This document shows positions 32,251-42,606 of a stretch of DNA of 64,000 bases, piece by piece; position 1 is the first letter of the stretch; the number at the start of each line of letters is the position of its first letter. Where the stretch lies: positions 124,001 through 188,000 of the forward strand of contig NZ_FORV01000001.1 in assembly GCF_900114095.1 (NCBI RefSeq), in the 5' to 3' direction. Origin of the DNA: Sphingomonas sp. NFR04 (GTDB lineage Bacteria > Pseudomonadota > Alphaproteobacteria > Sphingomonadales > Sphingomonadaceae). The notes beneath the pieces are model-generated. The model had not been told where the DNA came from. It saw only the letters and a program-made list of their open reading frames with translations, and did not search any database. The position numbers and the translations under genes were made by a program.

Positions 32251-33083
32251 TTGTTCTGCCCTTCGCCCTTGGTCGGGACGACGTCCGGATCCTTGGGCTT
32301 CTCGCCGGGCTGGTTGCCCGGGTGCGGCTGACCGGCACCGGTCTGGGCCGGGCTGTCGGTGGTCTTGCTGTCCTTGCCCTGCGCAGGCTCGCTCTTGGCG
32401 GCAGCGGTGTCGGCCTTGACGACATCATCGGCCTTGGCCGGCGTCGGTGCGCCCTTGGCTTCCGGCTGCGCGGCCTTCTCGTCGCCGGGGAGGACGTATT
32501 TGGCGCCTTCCCACGGGCTCATGAAGTCGAAGTTGCGGAAGTCCTGGGCCAGGCTGACCGGCTCATAGACCACGCGCTTCGCCTCTTCCGAGTAGCGCAC
32601 TTCGACATACCCGGTCATCGGGAAGTCCTTGCGCAGCGGATGCCCCTGGAAGCCATAGTCGGTCAGGATGCGGCGGAGGTCGTCATTGCCCGAGAACAGC
32701 ACGCCGTACATGTCGTACGTCTCGCGCTCGAGCCAGCCGGCCACCGGCCAGATATCCGTCACGCTCGGCACGGGCTTTTCCTCGTCGGTGGTGACGCGGA
32801 CGCGGATGCGATGGTTCCGGGTGAACGAGAGCAGCTGGTAGACGACGTCGAACCGCTCCGCGCGCTGCGGATAGTCGACACCGGCGATCTCGCTGAGCTG
32901 CTGGTATTCCAGGCCCGGCGTGTCGCGCAGCGCGATCATCGCGTCGCACAGCTTCTCGCGGACGACGGTGAGCGACACCTCGCCCACGGCATCCTTCGCC
33001 TCGACCAGCATGTCACCGAGCGCGGCCGTGGCCGCCTCGATCACGCCGTCGTTTGCGGCATAGCGGGGAGCCGGCGCCCTCAC
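32247..33083 (-). CDS. nuoC: NADH-quinone oxidoreductase subunit C with disordered tail
   Basis: The 30-kDa peripheral subunit. The folded part (to about residue 200) has the family signature [39 protein letters not shown]. The last roughly 75 residues are low-complexity Ala/Lys/Pro/Asp-rich (for example [20 protein letters not shown]) and look disordered, longer than the usual tail. Start ATG 33083 overlaps the nuoB stop by four bases. Confidence 0.96.
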   Translation of the reverse strand: MRAPAPRYAANDGVIEAATAALGDMLVEAKDAVGEVSLTVVREKLCDAMIALRDTPGLEYQQLSEIAGVDYPQRAERFDVVYQLLSFTRNHRIRVRVTTDEEKPVPSVTDIWPVAGWLERETYDMYGVLFSGNDDLRRILTDYGFQGHPLRKDFPMTGYVEVRYSEEAKRVVYEPVSLAQDFRNFDFMSPWEGAKYVLPGDEKAAQPEAKGAPTPAKADDVVKADTAAAKSEPAQGKDSKTTDSPAQTGAGQPHPGNQPGEKPKDPDVVPTKGEGQNK

Positions 33084-33619
33084 CGGTCCAGGCTCCCGAT
33101 GCGGCGGATCTTCCGCTGCAGCTGCATCACGCCGTAGAGCAGCGCCTCGGCGGTCGGCGGGCAGCCGGGGACGTAGATGTCCACGGGCACCACGCGATCG
33201 CAGCCGCGCACGACGCTGTAGCTATAGTGGTAATAGCCGCCGCCATTGGCGCAGCTGCCCATCGAAATCACGTATTTCGGTTCCGACATCTGGTCATAGA
33301 CCCGGCGCAGTGCCGGCGCCATCTTGTTGCACAGCGTGCCCGCGACGATCATCACGTCCGACTGGCGCGGGCTGGCGCGCGGGGCGGCACCGAACCGCTC
33401 CATGTCGTAGCGCGGCATGTTGACGTGGATCATCTCCACCGCACAGCACGCCAGGCCGAAGGTCATCCACCAGAGCGAGCCGGTACGGGCCCACTGGAAC
33501 AGCTCCTCGGTGGAGGTGACCAGGAAACCCTTGTCCGAAATCTCGGCATTGATGTCGTTGAGGAAACCGACGTCCGGGAGCGTACCGGCCGGAGGCGCCG
33601 ACGAAAGCTCTACTCCCAT
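33080..33619 (-). CDS. nuoB: NADH-quinone oxidoreductase subunit B
   Basis: Carries cluster N2, the last Fe-S centre before quinone. About 179 residues from ATG 33619 ([12 protein letters not shown]), overlapping the nuoA stop by ten bases. Cluster ligands: the tandem Cys in [12 protein letters not shown], one in [15 protein letters not shown], and one in [15 protein letters not shown]. The sequence is typical and complete. Confidence 0.97.
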   Translation of the reverse strand: MGVELSSAPPAGTLPDVGFLNDINAEISDKGFLVTSTEELFQWARTGSLWWMTFGLACCAVEMIHVNMPRYDMERFGAAPRASPRQSDVMIVAGTLCNKMAPALRRVYDQMSEPKYVISMGSCANGGGYYHYSYSVVRGCDRVVPVDIYVPGCPPTAEALLYGVMQLQRKIRRIGSLDR

Positions 33620-33984
33620 TCCAGGGCTCCCTTCTTCCACGCATAAATCAGGCCGAGCGCCAGCTCGGCAACGAAGATCATCATCGAGAACCAGGCCGTC
33701 CAGCCCAGCTTGAACACGCTCACCGCCCACGGATACAGGAAGGCAGCTTCCAGATCGAAGACGATGAACAGGATCGCGACGAGGTAGAAGCGCACGTCGA
33801 ACTGACTGCGCGAATCCTCGAAGGCGGGAAAGCCGCACTCATATTCGGTGAGCTTCTCCGGCGTCGGCTTGTTCGTGCCGGTGAGGCGCGACACGAGCAT
33901 CGGCAGGAACACGAACGTGCCCGAGAGCAACAGGGCAATCCCGAGGAATATCAGGATCGGCAGATATTGTGACAGGTCGACCAA
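33610..33984 (-). CDS. nuoA: NADH-quinone oxidoreductase subunit A
   Basis: First gene of the operon; a three-helix membrane subunit of about 124 residues. I choose TTG 33984 as the start because it gives the usual [14 protein letters not shown] beginning and is preceded by agaagagaagg; the ATG at 34050 would add 22 basic residues not seen in the family. Signature: [42 protein letters not shown]. Confidence 0.93.
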   Translation of the reverse strand: MVDLSQYLPILIFLGIALLLSGTFVFLPMLVSRLTGTNKPTPEKLTEYECGFPAFEDSRSQFDVRFYLVAILFIVFDLEAAFLYPWAVSVFKLGWTAWFSMMIFVAELALGLIYAWKKGALEWE

Positions 33985-34021
33985 TGGCCTTCTCTTCTCG
34001 CGACTGCGGAATCTTGAGCGG

Positions 34022-34078
34022 CTTCTAGGACCATGATCCCGGTGCGGCAAGGCCTGGAACCGCTGAGAATCATTCGCA
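34022..34078 (-). promoter_or_regulatory. Putative nuo operon promoter region with Fur-box-like sequence
   Basis: The 129-base gap upstream of nuoA holds tgagaatcattcgca (34064-34078), which agrees with the 7-1-7 Fur consensus at 12 of 15 positions. A weak sigma-70 pair on the minus strand (ttgccg, 17 bases, tagaag at 34050-34022) lies between it and nuoA. Both are read by eye and unproven. Confidence 0.35.
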
Positions 34079-34113
34079 ATTGTTAAGCACCGCTGAACGC
34101 GTCCGGCGGGGCT

Positions 34114-35514
34114 TCAGCCAAGCGTATGAATTCGGATGGAATGGGCGGTGCCGTCGATCGTTGCGGGAATGAATCGAGCGCCCGGACTGCCCCCCGGGAC
34201 AGGGAGCGCAGGGGCGTTGATGATCGTCGCCAGGCGCTGCGCTAGGAAGCCGCGTGCCCCCTGCCCCGCCTCGTCGCGGGCGATGATCAGCAGCTTGGCG
34301 TCGTCGGGAGCGACATCCGGTTCGACGCCATAGACGGAGACCGGTGCGCCGCGATGATCAGCAAGACCGCACAGGCCCGAATAATCCTCGACTCGCGAGG
34401 AAAGCCCGCGAAACGGCACGACCTCGCGGATCGCGTCCAACGGGGTGGCGAGCAGGCGTGCGCCGGTATCGAAGATCAGGAAGGCGTTGTTCGACGCCGC
34501 GCCCTCGCGCGCCGCGATGGTCGTGCGCCCCTCCGCCTGTGCCGGCGCACGGCACAGCGCCGCCATTGCCTTGATCGCCGGATCGGCACGCACCGCCTCG
34601 GTGTCGAGCACCAGGTTCTGGCCGCCCGCCGGATCGGTGGCGATGCCCGCGAACAGCGCGCTGCGCGCAGCAAGCCCCGCCGGGACCGGGCCGAACCTGT
34701 CGTCGGGAATGCGGGCGACGCTGCGCACGCTTTCGACATGCCAGCCGACCAGCTTGTCCGGAGCGATGCGCAGCAGGATCACTGGACCCGGCGACTCCTC
34801 CGGAGTCGCGCCGTCGAGGCCGAGCGTCGCCAGCTGGTCGAAGACGCGGACGTCGCGACCGAGATAATTGACGTTGCGCGCCCAGCCGGGGGCCGGGACG
34901 GCGCAGCGCCGCAGGCTGACTGCCGGCGCGGTGCTCTCCACCAGATGGCTGTCGATCGCGATGTCGACCCCAGCGACGGTCACCAGCACGAATGGTCGGG
35001 CGCGCGAGAGCGCGGTGCTGTCGCCTTCGCGCGCATGGCAGCGCACCAGCGGCAGGTCGGGCATCGCGAACAGCGCCTCGGGATCGAGGATGCCGACAAG
35101 ATGCTCCTCGCGGACAAAGGCCCGATCGACCAGCCGTGCCGCCCCGCCCGAGTCGACCAATTCGCGCACCGCCGACACCGGCACCCGGTACAGGCCCGAG
35201 ACCGTGTCGATCCGCAGCCCGAGCAGCACGTCGTCCTTACGCAGCACCACGATCGTGCCGCCCCTGCCCGTCCGCTCGCCAAAGCCGAGCAGCACGGTCA
35301 CATCGACAACCGGGATGACGTCGCCGCGAACCCCGATTGAGCCGATCAGCGCCGGATGGCTGCCGAAGCACGGCCCCATCGCTGCCGAACACGGTACGAC
35401 TTCGCGCACCCAGTCTACTGGCACCGCGAGTTCGATCCCGCACAGCCGGAGCAACCCGACATCGATATGGCGCCGCCCCGCCTCCCCGACCGGTGCGGTG
35501 AGCTCGGTCCCCAT
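34114..35514 (-). CDS. Chemotaxis scaffold protein with three CheW-like domains
   Basis: 466 residues without membrane segment. Three successive CheW folds can be seen: residues about 15-150 (LLRLCGIELAVPVDWVREVV; GSIGVRGDVIPVVDVTVLLG), about 170-310 (FVLVTVAGVDIAIDSHLVES; NYLGRDVRVFDQLATLG), and about 335-466 (FLIFDTGARLLATPLDAIREVVPFRGL; LCGLADHRGAPVSVYGVE). CheW links receptors to the CheA kinase; proteins with three such domains are uncommon. It ends the pair with the adjacent soluble receptor, eight bases downstream of it. No CheA, CheY, CheR or CheB gene is in the window. Confidence 0.88.
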   Translation of the reverse strand: MGTELTAPVGEAGRRHIDVGLLRLCGIELAVPVDWVREVVPCSAAMGPCFGSHPALIGSIGVRGDVIPVVDVTVLLGFGERTGRGGTIVVLRKDDVLLGLRIDTVSGLYRVPVSAVRELVDSGGAARLVDRAFVREEHLVGILDPEALFAMPDLPLVRCHAREGDSTALSRARPFVLVTVAGVDIAIDSHLVESTAPAVSLRRCAVPAPGWARNVNYLGRDVRVFDQLATLGLDGATPEESPGPVILLRIAPDKLVGWHVESVRSVARIPDDRFGPVPAGLAARSALFAGIATDPAGGQNLVLDTEAVRADPAIKAMAALCRAPAQAEGRTTIAAREGAASNNAFLIFDTGARLLATPLDAIREVVPFRGLSSRVEDYSGLCGLADHRGAPVSVYGVEPDVAPDDAKLLIIARDEAGQGARGFLAQRLATIINAPALPVPGGSPGARFIPATIDGTAHSIRIHTLG

Positions 35515-35522
35515 GGTCCTGC

Positions 35523-37991
35523 TCAGATCTTGCTGTGGGTGGAGGTCGCGAGTTCGTCGATCATCGCCACCACCTGGCGCGACGTCTCACGCTGCGCACC
35601 GACCGACTGGGCGATGCCCGAGATTGCGCCGGTCGTCTTGTCGACGCATCCCGCAATGGCTGCGAAGGCGTCGCGCGCCGAGCGCGAGCGTTCGGTGCCC
35701 TGGGTGACGCGCTCGCTAGATTCCCCGATCAGGCGATTGATTTCCTCGGCCGCCGAGGCGCTGCGCTCGGCAAGCTTGCGCACCTCTTCAGCGACGATCG
35801 AGAAGCCGACGCCATGCTCGCCGGCGCGCGCGGCCTCGATCGCGGCGTTGAAGGCGAGCAGGTTGGTCTGGCCGGCAAGGTCGCCAATCACGTCGACGAT
35901 GCTGGCGATCTTCTTCGACGATGCCGCCATCAGCTCCATCGATTCAATCGTGCCCTCGATCGCGCTGGTACCGCGATCGGCGGCAGCCTGGGTCTCGCTG
36001 GCGAGGCCCGTCGCGCTCGATGCGCCGTCGCTGATCGTCTTGATCGCCTCGGAAAGGTCGCCGACGACGCCCTGCATCTGCTCGGTCTTGGCCGCGATCT
36101 TGCGCTCGAGCATCACCTGGTCGGTAACGTCATAGGCATATTTGATCACCCGCGCCGGATTGCCCTGCAGATCGAACACCGGCGAGTAGCTTGCCTGGAT
36201 GAACACGTCGCGATCATATTTGCCGATCCGGTGGAAGCGCCCGGACTGGCCCTCGCCGCGGCCAAGCGCGCGCCAGAAGTCGCCATATTCCTTGGACTTG
36301 AGGTGCGCCGGGTCGACGAACATCGAGTGGTGCCGGCCCTGGATCTCGCGCAGGGTATAGCCCATGGTCGAGAGGAAATTCTCGTTGGCGGTGAGGATCT
36401 CGCCGTCGAGGCTGAATTCGATCGTGGCCAGGCTGCGATCCACCGCCTGGGCACGGCTCTTGCCCTCGATCGCGGCCTTCTTGCGCTCGGTGATGTCGTG
36501 GGCGAACTTGACGACCTTCACGACGTTGCCGAGCCCGTCAAAGATCGGGTTGTAGGTCGCGTTGAGCCAGATCTCCTCGCCCGCTTTGTTGCGGCGGCGG
36601 AAATCCCCGGCGACATATTCGCCGTGCGCCAGATCCGCCCAGAAGCGCGAATATTCCTGCGAATTGACCAGCTCGGCATCGCAGAACATCTTGTGGTGCT
36701 TGCCGACCACGTCTTCGCGGCGATAGCCGGTAGTAGTCAGGAAATTGTCGTTCGCTTCCAGCACGACGCCTTCGGGGGTGAATTCGATCACCGCCTGGGC
36801 GCGGCTGATCGCAGCGACCTTGCCTTCGGCATCGGCGGCGCGCTGCTTCTGATCGGTGATGTCATAGGCGTATTTGACAACCTTGATCAGCTTGCCGTCG
36901 GCATCGACGATCGGGTTGTAGGTGGCGCGGATCCACACGCGCCGGCCGTCCTTGCCGATCCGCGGAAAGATGCCTGCCTGATATTCGCCGGCGGCCAGCG
37001 CGCGCCAGAAATTATTATACTCCTCGCCCTTCACATGGTCCGGGTCGCAGCAGGTGCGGTGGTGCTTGCCGATCAGCTCGCTGCGCTCATAGCCCATGAT
37101 CTGGAGGAACATGTCGTTTGCACCGATGGCATAGCCGTTGGTGTCGAACTCGATCACTGCGGTCGAGCGATCGATCGCCGCGAGCTTGCCGGCGGCCTCG
37201 GCGCTTTCGACTTGCTGCTTGGTGACGTCCATCGCGAACTTGATGACCTTCACCGGCTGCCCCTCGTGATCGAGGATCGGGCTGTAGGTCGCCTGGATCC
37301 AGCGATCGGTGCCGTCCTTCGCCACCCGCTTGTACAGGCCGCCGTCGAATTCGCCGCGCCCGAGACGATCCCAGAACTGGCGATAGGCGGGCGAGCGTGC
37401 ATAGTCCTCGGTGCAGAAGATGCGGTGCTGCTGGCCGACGATCTCCTCGGCCTTGTAGCCCATCAGCGTGCAGAAATTCTCGTTGGCGCTGAGCACGCGA
37501 CCGGCAAGATCGAACTCGATCATCGCCGTCCCGCGGCTAAAGGCCTTGAGCGTGTTGCTGTTGAGCGCGGCCTCCATCCGTGCGCCGCGTACGTCACGGG
37601 CGATGAGGATGATGTTCTTCACCTTGCCCTTGTCGTCGAGAACGGGCGCATAATAACCGGCGAGCCACGCATCCTTGCCGTCGCACCCCTTGCGACGCTC
37701 GGTCTCCTCGATCGTCTCGCCGGCGCGCAGCCGTTCCCAGAACGCCGCATAGTCGGGGCTTGCGGCGCGTTCCGGATCGCAGAAGAAGCGGTGATTCTGC
37801 CCGATCACGGTCTCGAGAAGGCATCCCATCGCGTCGAGGAAGTGCTGGTTCGCGCGCGTCAGCGTGCCGTCCGGGCTGAATTCGGCGACCGCGTAGAGTC
37901 GGTCAAATACGGCTCCAACCGCATGGCTGAACGCCTCGTCCGCCTGCACGCCGCCCCGTCCCTTGCCCAGGCCCGTCACTTCCATGTTCAT
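35523..37991 (-). CDS. Soluble chemoreceptor with five PAS domains and MCP signalling domain
   Basis: 822 residues, no membrane segment. Five repeated PAS-PAC units, each about 120 residues, share the pattern NFxxxMGYxxxExxGxHHxxFCDPxxxxSxEYxxFWxxLxxGE followed by WIxATYxPIxD and a DITD/DVTD end. The C-terminus is a methyl-accepting signalling hairpin ([38 protein letters not shown]). This resembles BdlA/Aer-2-type cytosolic receptors that sense oxygen or redox through PAS cofactors. It is followed by its likely partner, the triple-CheW gene. Start ATG 37991 or the ATG two codons on. Confidence 0.9.
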   Translation of the reverse strand: MNMEVTGLGKGRGGVQADEAFSHAVGAVFDRLYAVAEFSPDGTLTRANQHFLDAMGCLLETVIGQNHRFFCDPERAASPDYAAFWERLRAGETIEETERRKGCDGKDAWLAGYYAPVLDDKGKVKNIILIARDVRGARMEAALNSNTLKAFSRGTAMIEFDLAGRVLSANENFCTLMGYKAEEIVGQQHRIFCTEDYARSPAYRQFWDRLGRGEFDGGLYKRVAKDGTDRWIQATYSPILDHEGQPVKVIKFAMDVTKQQVESAEAAGKLAAIDRSTAVIEFDTNGYAIGANDMFLQIMGYERSELIGKHHRTCCDPDHVKGEEYNNFWRALAAGEYQAGIFPRIGKDGRRVWIRATYNPIVDADGKLIKVVKYAYDITDQKQRAADAEGKVAAISRAQAVIEFTPEGVVLEANDNFLTTTGYRREDVVGKHHKMFCDAELVNSQEYSRFWADLAHGEYVAGDFRRRNKAGEEIWLNATYNPIFDGLGNVVKVVKFAHDITERKKAAIEGKSRAQAVDRSLATIEFSLDGEILTANENFLSTMGYTLREIQGRHHSMFVDPAHLKSKEYGDFWRALGRGEGQSGRFHRIGKYDRDVFIQASYSPVFDLQGNPARVIKYAYDVTDQVMLERKIAAKTEQMQGVVGDLSEAIKTISDGASSATGLASETQAAADRGTSAIEGTIESMELMAASSKKIASIVDVIGDLAGQTNLLAFNAAIEAARAGEHGVGFSIVAEEVRKLAERSASAAEEINRLIGESSERVTQGTERSRSARDAFAAIAGCVDKTTGAISGIAQSVGAQRETSRQVVAMIDELATSTHSKI

Positions 37992-38118
37992 GCGCCGCTA
38001 GTCCCAATTTGCCCGGCCCGATAGCCGAAAGCATTTTAAGGAACTTATAGGGCGCAACGCGACGGAAAGAGCCGGGAAACATGGTCAATTTCCCGACTCC
38101 GTAGTCGTACGGAAAGCC

Positions 38119-38934
38119 TCAGCGCAGGGCGTTGGCGACCAGCTTGTGCAGCTTCGAATGCAGCCCGTCATTCGCAGCAAGGAACTGGTTGCGCTGCATG
38201 GCCATGTCCTGGCCGCGATAGTCGGTGACGAAGCCGCCGGCTTCCTTGACCAGCAGCATGCCCGCCGCGACGTCCCACGGCTTCAGATCCGACTCCCAAT
38301 AGCCGTCGAACCGGCCCGCCGCGACCCAGGCGAGGTCGAGCGCGGCCGAGCCGAGGCGGCGGATGCCCGCCACTTCGGGCGCCACCGCGCCGAAGATGCG
38401 GCTCCATTCGGCAAAATTGCCATGGCCCATGAACGGGATGCCCGTCGCGATCAGCGCCTCGGACAGGTCCCGCCGCGCCGAGACGCGCAGCCGCTGGTCC
38501 TGCAGCCAGGCGCCGCGGCCCTTCTCGGCCCAGAAGCTCTCGTCGGTGAGCGGCTGGTAGACCAGGCCGTGGGTGATCTCGGGCTTGCCCTGGGCACCGT
38601 TCGGATCCTCGACCGCGATCGCGATCGAGAAATGCGGGATGCCGTGGAGGAAGTTGGTGGTGCCGTCGAGCGGATCGACGATGAAGCGCGGCTTGTCCGG
38701 ATCGCCCGGCAGTTCGCCGCCCTCCTCGGCCAGGATGCGCCAGTCGGGCCGCGCCTTGCGCAGTTCCTCGATCAGCGTCTGCTCGGCGCGCTTATCGGCC
38801 ATGCTCACGAAATCGGCCGGGCCCTTGCGGCTGACCTGCAGGTGCGTGACCTCGTTGAAGTCGCGACGCAGGCGGGGGGCCGCCTTGCGTGCGGCACGGT
38901 CCATGACGGTGAGAAGGCCGGAAAAGGCTGCCAT
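38119..38934 (-). CDS. Inositol monophosphatase family protein (SuhB-like)
   Basis: 271 residues of the Mg/Li-dependent sugar-phosphatase fold. Metal-site motifs are all present: ILAEEGGE, VDPLDGTTNFLHG and KPWDVAAGMLLVKEAGG. Substrates of this family range from inositol-1-phosphate to fructose-1,6-bisphosphate and cysQ-type nucleotides; SuhB-like is the best fit. It stands upstream of no obvious partner; efp is the next gene on the same strand. Confidence 0.9.
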   Translation of the reverse strand: MAAFSGLLTVMDRAARKAAPRLRRDFNEVTHLQVSRKGPADFVSMADKRAEQTLIEELRKARPDWRILAEEGGELPGDPDKPRFIVDPLDGTTNFLHGIPHFSIAIAVEDPNGAQGKPEITHGLVYQPLTDESFWAEKGRGAWLQDQRLRVSARRDLSEALIATGIPFMGHGNFAEWSRIFGAVAPEVAGIRRLGSAALDLAWVAAGRFDGYWESDLKPWDVAAGMLLVKEAGGFVTDYRGQDMAMQRNQFLAANDGLHSKLHKLVANALR

Positions 38935-39054
38935 ATCAATCTCTCTCCCTGCCGCTCACTGCGGGGGACTAAGGAAGGCCTGACCCGAAACGGGAAAAGG
39001 GGACGCAGGCCTGCCGTCCCCTTCCCTTCGCATGTTCGGCCGAAGCCGGGCAGA

Positions 39055-39618
39055 TCAGTCCGCGCGGCGGACGTAGGTCTGCTCGTACACGTCGACGACG
39101 ATGCGCGTGCCGCTTCCGATATGCGGCGGCACCATCACGCGCACGCCGTTGTCGAGCACGGCCGGCTTGTACGAGGAGGAGGCCGTCTGGCCCTTCACCA
39201 CCGCGTCGGCCTCGACGATCGTCGCTTCGATCGTGTCGGGCAGCTGGACGCTAATCGCCTCGTCGTCATAGAGTTCCATCACCACGTCCATGCCGTCCTG
39301 CAGGAAGGCAGCCGCCTCGCCGAGCAGGTCGCGCGGCAGCGTGGTCTGGTCGTAGGTTTCCTTGTCCATGAACACGAGCATGTCGCCTTCCGGATACAGG
39401 AACTGGAAATCCTTGGTGTCGAGGCGCACGCGCTCCACGGTCTCGGCCGAGCGGAAGCGGACATTGTTCTTGCGGCCGTCGCGCAGGTTCTTGAGTTCGA
39501 CCTGCATATAGGCGCCGCCCTTGCCGGGCTGGGTGTGCTGAATCTTGACGGCGCGCCAGATGCCGCCCTCATATTCGATGATGTTGCCGGGACGGATGTC
39601 CACGCCGCTGATCTTCAT
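39055..39618 (-). CDS. efp: Translation elongation factor P
   Basis: Relieves ribosome stalling at proline runs. 187 residues from ATG 39618 ([19 protein letters not shown]). Three beta-barrel domains; the tip loop reads QPGKGGA with Lys33, the residue that is lysylated by EpmA in many proteobacteria. The central [17 protein letters not shown] and the C-terminal [25 protein letters not shown] are typical. A longer upstream frame overlaps the peptidase gene and is rejected. Confidence 0.97.
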   Translation of the reverse strand: MKISGVDIRPGNIIEYEGGIWRAVKIQHTQPGKGGAYMQVELKNLRDGRKNNVRFRSAETVERVRLDTKDFQFLYPEGDMLVFMDKETYDQTTLPRDLLGEAAAFLQDGMDVVMELYDDEAISVQLPDTIEATIVEADAVVKGQTASSSYKPAVLDNGVRVMVPPHIGSGTRIVVDVYEQTYVRRAD

Positions 39619-39658
39619 GGATCGTGCCTGTATGTGAGAAAGAGCTGAGCGGGGCCCT

Positions 39659-40240
39659 TTAGCTCCGCCCGGGCTTTCCCGCAAGCAGGGGATAGGGATC
39701 GACGTTGGCCCCCTGCCACCAGCCCTCGCCGGGCGCCATGCGCTTGACCTCGAAATGGAGGTGCGGCGCCCCGCCATCGGCGCTGCCGCTGGTGCCGACG
39801 GTGGCGATCGGCTGCCCCTGGCGGACCGTAGCGCCCTCTGCCACGCCCATTGTATCGAGATGGGCATAATAATGGACCGTCCCGCCGTCGGACGTTCGGA
39901 CATAGAGCGTGTGCCCGCCGAGATCGCTCTCGAACTGCTTCTCGACCGTGCCGGCCGCGGCGGCGAGCACCGGCGTGCCCCTGGGCGCTAGGATGTCGAT
40001 CGCATGGTGCACGCGGTCGCCGTCGCCGCGGGGTTCGCCCCAATTGTCGCTGAGCGCCGTGGCGGGGACGCCCTGCACGGGGATGACCAGCCCGGAGGCG
40101 GCCGCGGGCGAGACTGCCGGCTTGGCTGGGGCTGCTTGGGTGCGCGGCGCCTGCCCGGCCGGCAGGAACCGCACGCGCGACACCAGCAGCGCGACCAGCG
40201 CCACCAGCACCAGACCCGCGATCAGGCCGAAACGGCGCAC
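39659..40240 (-). CDS. M23-family (LytM-type) peptidase
   Basis: 193 residues with an N-terminal signal anchor ([18 protein letters not shown]), a Pro/Ala linker and a peptidase domain. Zinc ligands: [20 protein letters not shown] (HxxxD) and [12 protein letters not shown] (HxH). The tyrosine/His catalytic motif YYAHLDTM is present. Such enzymes cut peptidoglycan cross-links or regulate amidases. It starts five bases after the L,D-transpeptidase stop, so the two form a cell-wall unit. Confidence 0.92.
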   Translation of the reverse strand: MRRFGLIAGLVLVALVALLVSRVRFLPAGQAPRTQAAPAKPAVSPAAASGLVIPVQGVPATALSDNWGEPRGDGDRVHHAIDILAPRGTPVLAAAAGTVEKQFESDLGGHTLYVRTSDGGTVHYYAHLDTMGVAEGATVRQGQPIATVGTSGSADGGAPHLHFEVKRMAPGEGWWQGANVDPYPLLAGKPGRS

Positions 40241-40244
40241 CGGC

Positions 40245-41237
40245 CTATTCCTGGAAGATCGCCGGGGTGCCCGGCTTCACCATCAGCGCGACGCGCGCGG
40301 CATCCCAGTTGGTCAGGCGGATGCAGCCATGGCTTTCGGTGCGGCCGATCGTCTGCGGCTCGGGGGTGCCGTGAATGCCGTAATGGTCCTTGGACAGGTC
40401 GATCCACACCACACCGACCGGGCCGTTGGGCCCCGGCGGCAGCATCGCGGGATCGTCGCCCTGCTTCGCGTCCCAGAACAGTTTCGGGTTATAATGAAAC
40501 TTAGGGTTGGTATCCACACCATTGATTTTCCAGCGGCCTATCGGCAGCGGATCATGCTCGCTGCCCATCGTGGCGCTGAACTGCGCGACCAGCCGGTTGC
40601 CCGCGCCATAGACCTTCAGCACGCCTTCGGACTTGTCGACGACGATATGGTCGGCCTGGGGCTGGCGCGGGTCGACATTGAGCATGCTCAGCGTCTGGCG
40701 CCACTCGGGCTTCCAGTCGGTGGGATAGTCCCGCGAGCCGGGCAGCGCGTTCGGCAGCCGCAGCATCGTGCCGGTCTTGATCGTCGTCACGCCCGGGTTC
40801 AGCGCCGTGATGACTTCAGGCGTGGTATGAAACATCTCCGCCAACTTCTCGAGCGGATTGCGATAGCCCAGTGTCTTGAGCTTGGCCTGCTGGTCGAGAT
40901 CCTTGGGGATCGGATCGACGAACGGCCCCTGCATCGTCGTCGCGCCGACCGCGAGCGTCCGCACCGGCCGCAGCGCGCGATACTGGTGGAGCACCGCCAG
41001 CGTGGCGGGATCGATCACCCCGGTAACCTTCAGCCCGCGCGATTCCTGCAGCCCGCGCACTGCGGCAGTCAGCGACTGCCCCGCGCGCCCATCGAGGATG
41101 CCGGGCCCGAAGCCGAGATGCTCGAGGATCACCTGCGCGTGGAGGATATTGAGGTCGACCGGCGGCTTGGGGCTCGGGGACTGCGCCATGGCCGGCGCGG
41201 CGAACAACGCGGCAACTCCGAACACCCATTTCCGCAT
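40245..41237 (-). CDS. L,D-transpeptidase (YkuD) with peptidoglycan-binding domain
   Basis: 330 residues. A signal peptide (MRKWVFGVAALFAAPAMAQS) is followed by a PG_binding_1-like region (LNILHAQVILEHLGFGPGILDGRAGQSLTAAVRGLQ), a linker, and the YkuD catalytic domain ending in YGIHGTPEPQTIGRTESHGCIRLTNWDAARV, with the catalytic Cys in SHGCIRL. It makes 3-3 peptidoglycan cross-links or anchors lipoproteins. It is divergent from the K+ channel gene and leads the pair with the M23 peptidase. Confidence 0.95.
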   Translation of the reverse strand: MRKWVFGVAALFAAPAMAQSPSPKPPVDLNILHAQVILEHLGFGPGILDGRAGQSLTAAVRGLQESRGLKVTGVIDPATLAVLHQYRALRPVRTLAVGATTMQGPFVDPIPKDLDQQAKLKTLGYRNPLEKLAEMFHTTPEVITALNPGVTTIKTGTMLRLPNALPGSRDYPTDWKPEWRQTLSMLNVDPRQPQADHIVVDKSEGVLKVYGAGNRLVAQFSATMGSEHDPLPIGRWKINGVDTNPKFHYNPKLFWDAKQGDDPAMLPPGPNGPVGVVWIDLSKDHYGIHGTPEPQTIGRTESHGCIRLTNWDAARVALMVKPGTPAIFQE

Positions 41238-41281
41238 GCAGCCTCTCCCGATCCTTCACCTGATCCAGGCTAAACGTTCGC

Positions 41282-42436
41282 ATGGGCGTTGCGGTTGCCG
41301 CTGCGGGCAAACCCCGATGGACAAGCGGCGTTTCGCATGCCCTTATCGACGCAATGCGGGGGATATTTTCAGAAGCGGAACAAGTGCTCGGCTCGCCCGT
41401 GCGCAACCTGGTTTCGATCCTGCTGTTCGTGCTCGCGGTCGCGGTGCTGGCGACGATCGGCTACATGGCGGCGGGGTGGAGCTTCGCCGATGCGAGCTAC
41501 ATGGTCGTGCTGACCATCTACACCGTCGGCTATGGCGAAGTCCGCCCGATCGACACGCCCTATCTCCACGCGCTGACCATGGGCACGATGGTGCTCGGCT
41601 GCACGGGCATGATCCTGCTCACCAGCGCGCTCGTCCAGTTCTTCACCGTCCTGCAATTGCAGAGTATTTTCGGAGCAACCCGCATGCAGAGCCGCATCGA
41701 CAAGCTCGCCGACCATGTCGTGATCTGCGGCTATGGCCGGATCGGCGTGATGCTCGCCCGCGATCTCTCCCGCGCCGCGGTGCCGGTGGTGGTGATCGAG
41801 CGCGGCCCCGAACGCCGAGCCGAGGCGGAGGCGGCGGGGCTGTGCACGCTGCCCGGCGACGCTACCGAGGAGGAGGTGCTGATCGCCGCCGGCATCCAGC
41901 GAGCCCGCGCACTCGCGACGGTGCTGCCCGACGATGCGGCGAACGTCTTCATCACGCTCAGCGCGCGCAACCTCAACGCCGGGCTGGAGATCATCGCCCG
42001 CGGCGAGGCGCCGACCACCGAGCGCAAGCTGATCCATGCCGGCGCCGACCGCGTCGTCTTCCCCACCCATATCGGCGCCGAGGCGATGGCGCGGATGATC
42101 CTCTATCCGCACAGCCAGCAAGTACAGGGCGACGCACAGCTGGGGCAGTTGCGGCGCGAGCTCGGCGCGCTGGGGCTGGAGGTGGAGCTGATCGAGGTGG
42201 CCAAGGGGTCGACCATGGCCGGGCTCAGCATCGAGGAAGCCGAGCGGCGCGCCGAAGGCAGCGTCTTCATCGTCCAGATCGACCGCGCCGACGGCCGCTC
42301 GATCCCCCGCCCCGCCCGCGACGAGCGGCTGGAGGCGGGCGACAAGGCGGTAGTGGTGATGCGCGACGTCGCCGCCGGCGCACGGGCGCTGTTCACGTCG
42401 CGGGCGGAGATCCGGGCGGGGCGGAACAAGTTTTGA
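41282..42436 (+). CDS. Two-TM potassium channel with RCK (TrkA-N/TrkA-C) domains
   Basis: 384 residues. Two membrane helices (SILLFVLAVAVLATIGYMAAG and TMGTMVLGCTGMILLTSALVQFF) flank a pore loop with the K+ selectivity filter TVGYGE at residues 81-86. A cytosolic RCK domain follows: VVICGYGRIGVMLARDL (Rossmann nucleotide site) and a TrkA-C lobe at the end. Similar to MthK-type ligand-gated channels. A second start (41354, MRGIFSE) is possible; neither has a good SD. A CCCCTCC-type repeat follows directly after the stop. Confidence 0.92.
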   Translation: MGVAVAAAGKPRWTSGVSHALIDAMRGIFSEAEQVLGSPVRNLVSILLFVLAVAVLATIGYMAAGWSFADASYMVVLTIYTVGYGEVRPIDTPYLHALTMGTMVLGCTGMILLTSALVQFFTVLQLQSIFGATRMQSRIDKLADHVVICGYGRIGVMLARDLSRAAVPVVVIERGPERRAEAEAAGLCTLPGDATEEEVLIAAGIQRARALATVLPDDAANVFITLSARNLNAGLEIIARGEAPTTERKLIHAGADRVVFPTHIGAEAMARMILYPHSQQVQGDAQLGQLRRELGALGLEVELIEVAKGSTMAGLSIEEAERRAEGSVFIVQIDRADGRSIPRPARDERLEAGDKAVVVMRDVAAGARALFTSRAEIRAGRNKF

Positions 42437-42442
42437 CCATTT

Positions 42443-42555
42443 TTAAGCCCCTCCTCCTGGGAGGAGGGGTTGGGGTGGAGGGATGCCAGAACGCATGTTG
42501 GTCTCTGTGAGACACAGCCCCACCCCAACCCCTCCCCTGAAGGGGAGGGGCTAAG
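42443..42555. repeat. CCCCTCCCC-type paired palindromic repeat, copy S1
   Basis: Starts ttaagcccctcctcctggga and ends ctgaaggggaggggctaag; each arm is a hairpin with the tail ggttggggtgg or its complement, the two arms in inverted orientation around a 40-base spacer. A second copy is at 53278. The first hairpin could also end transcription from the channel gene. Confidence 0.8.
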
Positions 42556-42606
42556 AACGTGTCCCCCTTCAGCCCCCCTTCATCTCCCCCAGCCTAAGGC
42601 GCAACG

